Of a stretch of DNA of 64,000 nt, positions 13,301-25,300 are shown piece by piece. The stretch covers positions 15,356,110-15,420,109 of the forward strand of contig OU744452.1 of the NCBI GenBank assembly GCA_916610825.1, in the 5' to 3' direction. The DNA comes from Haliclystus octoradiatus. Lineage: Eukaryota > Cnidaria > Staurozoa > Stauromedusae > Haliclystidae. The notes beneath the pieces are model-generated. The model was not told the origin of the DNA and searched no databases. It saw only the letters and a program-made list of their open reading frames with translations. Numbering within the stretch: position 1 is the first letter of the stretch; each line of letters begins with the position of its first letter. The translations under genes were made by a program, and so were the position numbers.

Positions 13301-16300
13301 ATATTTGTCCTATTTATAGACCTACGATTGTATTTGTAGTAGTTGTGAACTGTATGACACATTTCATGCATGTCAGAGACAGGATGAATTAGCTCAGACT
13401 TCTATGGCAGGCCAGATCTCATCATATCTGACAGAAATGAAATTAAAGAAAAAATATTAAAATATTTAATTTAATCAGTATAAAATGACAAACAAAACAC
13501 TTCTGGGAACGGATGTCGGTTTGCACGATTCAAACACGATTCAATGAAATTACGCAGAAGTCCTTTGTATTTTCCAAACGTTGTTTCAATGTTTGGTAAC
13601 AACGAAACAATAGAAAGTCTGCTAGATATTTCAAAATCTTTAAACTGAAATGTTTAAACATGTTAATGGATAAGCGTCTTCTGATCCCTAAAGAAAGAAG
13701 TTTTTATAGAAACTAATCAGAAGTAATGCAGTTGTCCTCTCCTGATAAAAAAAAGTAATGTAGACGGTGTCGCCCTACCGAAGGCACCCGTACCACTCCT
13801 CTATTTCTTGATGAGTGGCTTTTCTTTTTTCGCTGAGAGCAATGATTTTAAACGCTCTTTGTTGATCTCAGCCGCGACACTGCAGATCAATTTCAACAGA
13901 TTTCATGGCAGATAAGTCTTGATTGTCAATGCACAACGATTCGCCGCAGCTACTCACAATGCAATTCCCTCTGGATCATGCCATCCTCAGATGGTACTCA
14001 GTTGATGTTTTAGATAAAGTCAAGGCTGAGTTGACCTTAGGGGGATTTGAATCACAGTCAATCAGATATGATCCGATATGAAGTTCTGTTGCTCTGCCAT
14101 CTGAGCTAATCTCCTGATGGAGCAAGAACATAGAGTAGATTCTCCGTTTTGAACTTCAAGGGTTTTTCAAAGGAATTCCAATCATTTTAGTAAAATAGAG
14201 TTTATGCTTTGTCTGTATTGCAGGTACGTCGAGCCTCTGATAGAAATATGATGCATATATCCCTAGTGCTTGTCATAGATAAAAGAACGGTGAGTACTTC
14301 ATCATCCTCCTAATTTGACACATTTAAAAGAGAGTTCATTCAAACGTATGTACGCTAATATACTTCTCCATCAAAATGTATGAAATTAATATCATTAGAA
14401 ATGTTGGTCTATATTTTTATTTAGCTTGCGATTTCAATTTCGTTTTGTACTATTCGTATAGAAGCAAAATATATCATCTTTTCATTTTGAGATCTTTGCG
14501 GCTTTACGTCAGAACCATTTGCTATTGTTCATGAGGGATCTCCACATGAATCTACCCCATCCTACTTGACCCACGTTAAACCCAGCAACACGGGTAACTC
14601 ATTGCTAGTATTATATCATTTTTGCTTTGTAAAAAAATGAACCATAGAATTGCCAAATTTTCCATAAACTGTTCATAAACTGTTCTTAAACTTTTCATGA
14701 ACTGTTCATGAATTAAGCTACCATTTGACGTTCATGAACTGTTTATAAGGTGTTCTTGAGTTAAAGTCTTTTTTTAAATTCAATGTCTGTGAAAGCTACA
14801 TTTTTTATAGGGATGCACCGAAACATGAAACATCGTTTTGGTCATCACCGCAATAAAACATTTTTGATTTTTTAATTCAATTTCTGTTCTTTTGTTTCAA
14901 ATTTTCTGAACGAAATCTGATCACTAAATGAGTTAAAATCCTTATAATTTTACATTGGAATTCAATAAGCTCTTGAAAAACAAATTAACCTGCTAGGCAA
15001 GACAAACAATGGTGATTGTTTAGATCATGTGTGAAACAAGCCAGGACAGGCAATTCTATGATTCCTTTTTCTCCAGTATTGTTTTCTTTCTGTCTTTCTA
15101 CAATCTGTAAAACAGATCAATTATAAATAACGTCTGAGTTTACTAAGAACTCAAAATTTTAAGATTGTACAGCAGACAATAGACAAACAATGGTTTTCTC
15201 ACGGATTAGACAAAAAAAGATGTGGGCTTGCGCAGACTACTCTGCTGTCCGATTCTAAAGGAATCTGCCCTTGATTGGTTGATTTATGCATTGCAAGATA
15301 TTAATAGCCTATCTCTATGTCTAACTGTCTATGGATTTGAATTGTATTTTCCTTTCAATGCATCTGCGTTTATATTTTAGTATGAAAAATTTGGAAGTTC
15401 AAAGATCAAAGCTGGAGCTAGAGCCATTGAAGTAGCAAACTATATGGACCGAGTAAGATTGAAATAATGTTGTTCAAAATCGCTATTAAAACCCTTAGGA
15501 AACATTTTCCTGAGTTTGTGAATTGCTATTTCATTAACGTTTTGATTATTCATGGACTGTTCACAAATACCTTATAAACAGTTCATGAACGTCTCACAAA
15601 CATTGCACAAACAACTCATAAACAGTTCAATAATTGTTCATAAAAGCTTTTTTTCATGAAATATTTCCAATTATTTGCAAATGTCTGTAGAAAAAATGTT
15701 ACTTTTGTTTAGCTTATCGATCTGATTTAAAGGCATACTGACACATTTTAATTTAAATAGGAAGTTTAGCAATTGTTGAAGGAGCAAAAATCGGTTAGCT
15801 CTACGTGCTTAGAGTCACATGCATGTCTGTTGTTCATATTGTTTCTGTGGCTGAAACCATGACTGAAGTTGATTGTTAAGTTTACGCTCAGCTAAATTCA
15901 AATTGAGCTCTTAGCGATTGCCGGTCAATTTTACTCCTTTAAGCTCAAATTATCCAACATATCAAATCATCCCCTGCGACAAACAGTTCAGGAGTTCATG
16001 AACAGTTAATGAAAAGGTCTAGGAAAATTGGGCCATTTTACAATCATGAACTGTTCATGAACTCAACACATTTTTTGCGGGGTAAATTATGTATATAAAT
16101 AAATCTGACTATGGGTACTAAGATGATTCTACCATTGATGCATAATCATAATTCATAATTGTTAATTTCACTCTTTCCTATATCCCATTGATTTACCGAT
16201 CTTCAGTTTTGTTATCCTATACAGTTTAACATGTCATAACAATGACCTCTATACAATGACCATTTGTCTATAATGGTCTCTCTTGCAGTGTCTAAAATAG

Positions 16301-19300
16301 TGTTTTATATTGAATCAACCCTATAATGCAAGGACACCTGTCTGTAATGGTCACTTCTGCAATGTTTAAAATGAGGTTTTTATATTGAATAAACCTTGTA
16401 TACAAAGGCCACCTGCATATAGCGACCAATTAATCTACCATACACTGTACAGTTACTCTTTCTATATGTCTGTCTCTGATTCAAATGAAAAATATGTTCT
16501 ATTCTATTCTTTGTTTATTTAAGGTTTACAAAACAATAAACACACGTGTTCCACTTGTGTGGGTTGAAGTTTGGAATGTTTATGATCTCATCACAGTCAC
16601 TACAGATCCTAGAAATACACTAATTGAATTTGAAAAGTACAGTGCGCAGGTTCTGTTAAAGGATCGCGATTATACATTTGACAATATGCAGTTTTTAACG
16701 TGAGTAACTACTTCTGATTTTTAACATGCTGAATCTTAGCTTTTGGTCATTTTGACGCTGCGATAATTGATTAGATAGCATTCTGAAATGGGATAGACTT
16801 TTGTAGTAGACTTTTTAGTAGACATTTTTAGTAGTATTCTGTAATTACTACTAACACTTCTTTTTTTACCTACTTCTCAAAAAATTATAAAAATAAATTA
16901 AAAATAATTTTATTTTTCGTTATACAAATGATTTCAAATAGATTAATCTACTTGTATTTAGCTATTAAACTATTCAGCGGCACAAACAGATGAATGTAGG
17001 CCTAGGCCTAGCGGTTAAGGCTTTTGAAAACTATTTGACATCAAAATAAAAGTACTTGAACCATCAAAGTCAACCATAAATATATTATCATCATAATCAT
17101 CATTATTGTTTATTTTAATTTGTAGTCACCTGTTCAGCATAGATACAAAAACAGCTACCATTTCAACGCACAACATATTCTACATAATCACGAGTATGGA
17201 AATACTGTAATTAAAGGATTAAAATAAGAAAAGTGAAGTTTAACAGATGATTTGTAAAAGGGCACACCAGCCATCGATCATTATTTTGAATTTTTATCAA
17301 ACATCAGTTGTGACAGTACAAATCGACTATGCATTTTCACACCGACCAAACCTGAAATCAACGAAAAGGAGTATTTTAATAGTGAGAAACTATGATTCAT
17401 GAGAGTTTTGTGGTTTGCAAAGTTTCCTCAAGCATGTCTGAGATCTCAACAAAAAAGAACTTTACATCGTCTGTGGTTTCATAATGTGTGGAATATTTGA
17501 TAGTTTGAATCGTCGAACTAGGTTAATATCTCTTTTATAATGTCCCTCCTTGCTTGATCCCCTGCGAGAAACAATTTTTTGCAGAGGATGTCTCCCCATG
17601 AAACTGTTTTGTATAATTCATTCTCCACACAAATGAAAACAAAATGAAATTCCACAATTTTTTGCTTGGCTTTGGTTTCAGCAGCCTGCGTACCAGCCCC
17701 AAGGTTTTTTCTGAAACCATAGGGACTGTGAACTAATGTGTGATTTTCAGCCCAGCAAGTTCTCAAGAAATTGAAATATAATTCATGCGTTTCTTATTAA
17801 TCATTCATTTCATCATGGCGGCTGCTCAACTGACTAAGGCGTGTTTTGACGAAGATTTGTTTTCAAAGAGTTGTGATTATGCCTGTTCTCTATTTTTTAT
17901 CGAAGAAATGCGTTTGGAACAAAGGCAGGCGATGAAAGCCTTTATTAAAAGAAAGGATATATTCTTTAGTGCCAACACAGGTTATGGGAAGTCATTTGTT
18001 TTTCAATCCCTGCCGTATATCGTAGACGCAAATAATTAACCATAGGTGTGATCTTCATTGGACAGAAAGCGGCGTTTTAGTTCACAGACCCTATGGTTTC
18101 AGAAAAAACCTTGGGGCTGGTACGCAGGCTATGGTTTCAGTAGTGCATGCATGACTTTGATTATTTCTTTTCCACTGAATTAGCTAAACATTATACTAAG
18201 CTTACGTTTCAAAGCATGCTTCCCTGTTAATTACTTTAGTCTTTGATTTGATAAAATATTCAAACTCTAACACCATACTATGTGACGTATTCCCCTGCAA
18301 AAAAATCCATGAGTTCATGAACAGTTCATGCACAGTTCATGAACAATTGATGAACTTCATGAACAGTTCATGAACATTTGTTTGTGGGTTCATTAACAGT
18401 TCATGCACACAGCGCCGGATTAACCCGTAAGCTAAATAAGCTTCAGCTTAGGGCCCTTCGTTTTTGAAGGGCCCTTAAAAAAAAATCAATTTGTAAGATA
18501 GTATTATTTTAAAAGTTGAAATTAATGGAGGAATTCAATAACCAATTATAATGAGAATTAGGGCCCTTTGTGGTTAACTGTCTACTGATTTTAATAGTAT
18601 ATTAAATGCTAATCGAATAGCAACAATTCGAATAATACTTTTCAAAAGTAGGCTTAAACATTCAACAAATGTTTTCATCATTCGATCTTGTTTTGAATAG
18701 TGTAAAGTTAATTTAAACAGCAAAACAAAATGGGTTTGATAAAACAAATAATACTGTGTCTTTTGTAATCTTTTAAAATCTTTTTAAATACTGCAAAACC
18801 ATCATTCTACCACTGCAATAACAACATTTTATTTTTGCGTGAATCGTTTTTCTTCGGACAAAAAGAAAATGGCGACTATGAAAAGTCAAACTGAGATGAT
18901 AACTTGAAAGTGAGGCTAATTCTATGCTTGCCACACCCATTTTAGGGCCCTTTAGAGAGAGAGTGCTTAGGGGCCCTGAAATGTTAATCCGGCGCTGCAT
19001 GCACAGTCACAAAGAGTTCATAAACACTTCATGAACCGGTTCATGAACTGGTTCATGAACGTGAAATTGCTCAAAAGTTCAAGCACAGTTCATGAACTTT
19101 TGGCAATTTCACGATCATGAACTCATGAGCTTTTTTGCAGGGTTTAGAACAGCATGGTAATTCAAGTTTGCGAATACGAATACGCATCGTTCAAGCGTCA
19201 ACAATACAAAGCTGCAACTCAAAATAAAAGAGATTTTTACCATATTGTTGTTGTACTGTAACTACTTTGAAATCACATGTAATGTTATGGACATATCATA

Positions 19301-22300
19301 TCTATTTTTTTAGGGGTATTGATTTTGATGGTACCACTGTCGGAATGGCAGGAATTAGTACTATATGTACACCACGCTCATGTGGAGTTAACATGGTGAG
19401 AGAACATTTTCAAATTGTACAACGTTTCTGGACAAGTGCATGGATAAACAGGAAACAACCACACAATTAATTTACATAAGCTGTAAGATTATTATAGGGT
19501 CGACATAGAGGCGGAAGAAAAACACGCAGAAGCTTGCGTTATAAACCAATCTGTTCTCAGCAACGTTAAACAGGAAAAGAGTGGATATATAAACATTATA
19601 TACCACTATCTTGCTGAGACAATGACACAATTAACCAATCACAATACATATCTATTTAGCACATGGCAAACCACACATATATTTAAGAACAATACAATCA
19701 CGTGAACAGCAAACACAATACTAAATACGCAACGTGACATTATATGCTTAACACATTCTAAACAAATTTCATACAAATTTATAACTGTGACCAGGAGGAT
19801 GTAATATTGTAAAATTAATAACAACTAATTATACGTAAGCGTCTATACAGCCCCAAAGTACTGTAGTGGTTTGTTGGTTGTCGTATCAATATTGTAACTT
19901 CTGTTTATCACTTCATGTAAATAATCAACTGTAATATATAATCTATCTCTTTCCTTGTAACCGTTGTAGGGTCCACACCCTAAATACATCACACATAATA
20001 ATCATGTAGTTTTATCTATGTCTGAACCCTACAGTACCACCAGATGCTGTCACAAAGTATGGTATCCTGAGAACCTGGTTTGCAAAAGGCCAGCACCAAT
20101 ACAGATAGTCCTTATGTTACCGTTCTTGGATTCCAACTTGAGTTTCATTTAAAATACATTTCATCAAGCTTTCATCTTGATTTTGGAAGCTTTTCATCTC
20201 AACGATTTAGCACGTTTCTGGGAGGCTTCAAAGTTACAATCAAATATGACATAATATCAGCCATAACAGCACATTGCCTATAACATACTCTGAGATCTTA
20301 GATTTATCAGGGATGCCGTTATAAACAGTTTCCGATACTGTATCTTACACTTGTTTTACTTACAGGACAGAGGAAAATCACTTGTACCGACTGGAAATAC
20401 AGTATCACATGAAATGGGTCACAATCTTGGAATGACACACGATGATAGTAAGTATTATTCAAATATTAAAGACTTTCTGTGCAATATGGGTTATGTAAAC
20501 ACGAGTGTTGCGTAATGAGGCACAAATGAGGAGTAAGAAAATCAAGAGCTGCCGCGGTGAATGATTATCTGAAATCTTTTAAATGCCTCTTAGCAACCAG
20601 AATGTTTAAATAACCCGTATTACACAAGAAATTGTTTAATACTTTTTAATGCATGTACCATCAAGTGTATCGTTCAATATTGCAGTAATTTATCACTTGT
20701 GTATCTTTCAATATTTGTTGTCATTATCACCAACTGTTCCATCCCTGTTAATACGATAATCCAGTTATTATCCCACTTTCTGATTCAATCAGGACAATGG
20801 CAATACAATGAAACCTGTATATAACAGCCAACTGCTAGAAACAGATAAATTGACTACTATTGACAGGTGGCCTTTATATACAGGTTTGATTCAATTGAAT
20901 ATTTTTTATTTTAGATATTGCAAGAGTGACCACTGTAGGCAGGTGGCCGCTTTATAGAGGTGACCGTCATAACAGTTTTGATTGTAGTAAATTTAAACTT
21001 AGATATGCTTAATAATTTGATTATATTACGTCATGTTTCATTGGTTGGTTCAAAATCATTTGAATGGTTACACCTGGTTATATTCTGATTGTATGAAGAA
21101 AAAACTTTGCATTTAACTTTATAGAGGTAGGTTTTTTTAACTTTAAATGCTTCACAATTCACTTCGACCATTATCAACAATAATCATTATGATTTACATG
21201 AACTGATTTAAGTCTAAAAATTGCATTTTCGGAATACTGAGTGGTATTCTCACTTTACAACTATGAAATTGTTTTTATATTTCATCAATAGCGCCAGTGT
21301 ACATACATTTAAAACACTTGCTAAATTTGTTAAATATCAAACGTTCTGTTCTGCATATGCATTTCATTCTTTGTCATTCATGTCATACACCCGGCATGAG
21401 TGAGTGTAGCCACAGTTGCCACTTGGATTAATCTGGCTGCTCTTTCCTTTGCTGCAATGTGGAATTTTCTCTTTTAAGTTGTTGTGTCGATTCAACAATG
21501 GTGATGTTTGTTTGATTTGCCTCACTTTTTCTCTCAAATCGTCATAAGCTGCTGCCAAGATCTGAAAAAAGTAGGAACCGTGGAATCCTAGATGCGGAAG
21601 GTTGGAGCAAATTTAGAAGAAAATTTTGAAATTTCTCTAGAGTTCCAGAAATTTGAAGCTTTTGTTGAACCCTTGCTGCTGCAGGCATAAATGGAATATA
21701 TTTATAATAGTTCTACATATCCTTTTATCAATGACACAGTGGATCTGGATGTAACTATCTTTCTCAACTCTTCTGATGGATTTTTTTCTGCTCCAAAATC
21801 TTCAAACTTGCATGCATCTGCAGCATGGTTTATCCGTACATGAACATCATTGGAAGATTCATCTGATTGTTGCCCACCTGGGTCATTTAAATTCAAATTA
21901 AAATGCTTTTTGATTCATATTTGTGATCAAACCCTTGAAAAATTTCATAAACAGTTCATGAAGATTGGCGTGCTTAATTTTCATCAACTGTTTTGGACGC
22001 CAACATGCTGTATAATAGACTTTTCTAATTACAGTAGCTAATGCAATAAGATAACACTACAATGGCTAAACTGTAACTGATATATTCTTGAATCACTCAT
22101 GTACACAAAATGCTCATACAGCGCTGAGTTCAGTCAAACTGAAAACACAGCATAACATGCACCTACAATAACGGCTTAATATTAGTTACATTAAACTATG
22201 CCACATGTATCTCACCCAACTATATCTATTGTTGACATTCGTTGAATTTTGATGACGGCCATTGGTACTAAGATCATTGATCACTAAAGCAGTTTTCAAA

Positions 22301-25300
22301 TTTGATGGTTGCCGCTTGGAACAGCAGCATCACATCAGTCGTTTTATGATGCCAACATTTTATTCGTCAGTTCTCAGACAAAGTCCAGTCAAACTCATGC
22401 GAATTGGGCATACAATAATAGCTGTTGACTCATTTATGCCTCTGTTTTTTTTTTTGTTTCGTTCCCTTCTCAATTATTTTAAGTCAAATTAAATTCCAAT
22501 TTTATTAGAGTGCCTGCAACTAATTGTTCACGTTTAACACCCGCTGTGACGCTTCCTCTGACGAATTGTTTGAAGGAAGTATGTAACTTAGAACGCAACT
22601 TAACTTACTTGACTTAACTCAACTTAGCCTCTCGAACTTAGTCATGGTAATATGTTTTTTATTTCCATATTATTCATGTCTGCTTGTTATCGATGTTCCT
22701 TTGGCACATCTCCTTTGCTGACACCTTGAAGTGAAATAGTGACATAGAATCAGTGTTTTTTTCATTCCAACCAATCTTTTGTATGTTTACTGTGATGTTT
22801 TAAGCTTCATTTGTTAGTTTATAGCCTCATGACGTAAAAGTTGTGTCTAGATGACAAGCATTGCAATGAAAGTATTTAATATTTGCTTATTTTTACTGGT
22901 TGATGCATATTGGCTAAAGCAAGATATTATAATAGAACTAAGATAGTCTAACTCAGATTTGGGTTTTAAAGAGTTTTGAACAATCCATAATATTATCTTA
23001 CCTTTGTGAAAATCAACCAAATAAAATGTATTTAACATCCTCAAGCATTGAATAATTCAAATTTAAAAACGACGTCTTTTTCCTACTGTAGTTAACTTAT
23101 TAACACAATAAAACAACAATCGATTCTACCAACAACGCAAGGTGAAGAATGACGACACCTTAATTTATTTCTATATATATATATATATGCCTGTAAACGA
23201 GGCATATTAAAATGAGGCTAACCAATCATATAAGCTAATACAATATTACAAATCCTTATATAGTAAGTAAGAAACATTACTTAGTAAAGCTAACCAATCA
23301 TAAAACTAATTAATCAATACCAAATCTATATTTAACATTAGACTACATCTCACCCAGATTTCCAAATCTATCATAGGAATAATCTATCATAAAATCAATG
23401 CAAGAAAGAATTTTAATAACTGAATTTAGAATATTAAAATGTTAGAAAATATTTTATTTCAATGTTCATAATTACTCAACCAAGAAGGAGAGCGACGGTT
23501 TCGCACGGGACGAGATTCAGCTATTCTATCAAGTTCAACATCATCATTGTAAATATTTTCATTAACATTCTCAATGTCATTGTTCTCATTATTATCATCA
23601 TCATCAGAAGAAGATTCAGAACAATCTAAATCATTACTAATATGTTGTACAACGTTTTCTATTTCAACAAAAGTATCAATAATTGGAATTCTTTTACGGA
23701 TATGAGATAAATGACGTAAAGATAATTTTCCATTTAATATAACCTCGACCTTTTGTGGTGATTTCTGTATATTAACAATGCCAGGTAGCCACTCATCAAC
23801 ACATCTTACGTGGTCATTTGGTTTTACCCATACAGTATCATCCTTACAATAACGTGGTATAAATTCAATTTCATCAAAAATAGGTTCAACAATTTTAAGC
23901 CGAGGCTTATAACTAAATAATTGGTGAGCAGGTGGAATTGATTGAATACTTGACGGTGTATTATTATACCAATAAACAGCTTGTAAAATTGGAATTCGAG
24001 CCCTTGCTGCAAAGGCCTTTACAGTACGATGATTTCTTTCACAAATTCCATTTCCTTGCGGTCGATAAGCAGCTCTAGGGCTTAACAAAACTTTCCAATT
24101 ATTACAGAAACTTACTACAGTTTTAGATTTAAACGTACTATAATTATCCCAAATAATTTCATCGGGAGGACCCCGTTCTATAAAAACATTATTTAACTGA
24201 TGAATTAACTGACTTTCTCCTTCGTCGTTAATACGGCGCCAAATAGCATATCGTGAAGGTTCGCAATCTACAATTGATAAATACTTTTTCCCTTCATACT
24301 TTGTAACGTCTATAGCTAATCTTTTCCAATTTAAATCAACATGTAATTCACCATTTTCCCAAGTAACGGGTGCTGGGTCAATAGAATTACAACGATTACA
24401 ATTTTGTACAATACAACTTGCTGTTTCATCAGAAACATCTAAATCGGTTTGACTAAATAACCATTTGGTTCTAGAATAACCACCGTGCAATAAATTATGT
24501 ACTTTAACAGCATCAGTTAAATCTTTATCAATATTATTTATAGTAATAGCGGTAGCAGTAACAACGTTATTAGTTATATTCTTTGGCAACCATGTTGAAG
24601 GAACACGAGTAAGACTATCTGATATATTCTCTTCAGATCGTACTAGAATTACATTAACGACTAAATTATACTCTTCGACAATAGTAGATATCAAAGCAAG
24701 TCTACGGCGAATTAATAACTCATTAGATGCTTTTGTTTTAACACGTTTTTTACTGTTCAAAGAATCTGCTAACCATCTATATACTGCTGCTGAATCGGTC
24801 ATTATATCAAATACGTTTAAATTCCAAGACACTGCTAAATTAATTCCTTTAACAACACTATCCAATTCAGCCATATTAATATGTCCATCTTCATCTTTTC
24901 TTAACCAAGAGGCATCTTCAGCTATCACACCATCGATTTCAACACATACGCCAAGAGCAATAGAGCTGGCGTCACACCAAATACGTCCTTTCTTACTGAC
25001 GTCAATATCCCATCGTCCACGAGCCGGATCCATTTCGGCAACTCGTTTAACGACGCTACGAATACATTTTACAATTTCAGGGGGTAATTTATCATTGTAA
25101 TCAAACTTGTTAGACATACGTTTCAAATAACTAGCAGATACTCTCAACCAACCACATACAGGATTTATACCAACAAGTCTACCACATAAAGAGTAAATTT
25201 CTCGTTTTGTAAAACAGTTAAAATCAATATCACTCAATAACAATGCATTTGAGCGAGACCAAATTAGATGCTCTCCGGATTGAATAACACTTAATCCAAG

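Noticed and set aside
17518..17766. Two overlapping minus-strand frames near the RecQ-type element
   Set aside because: They span the left TIR and flank in two frames; no domain; explained by the element.
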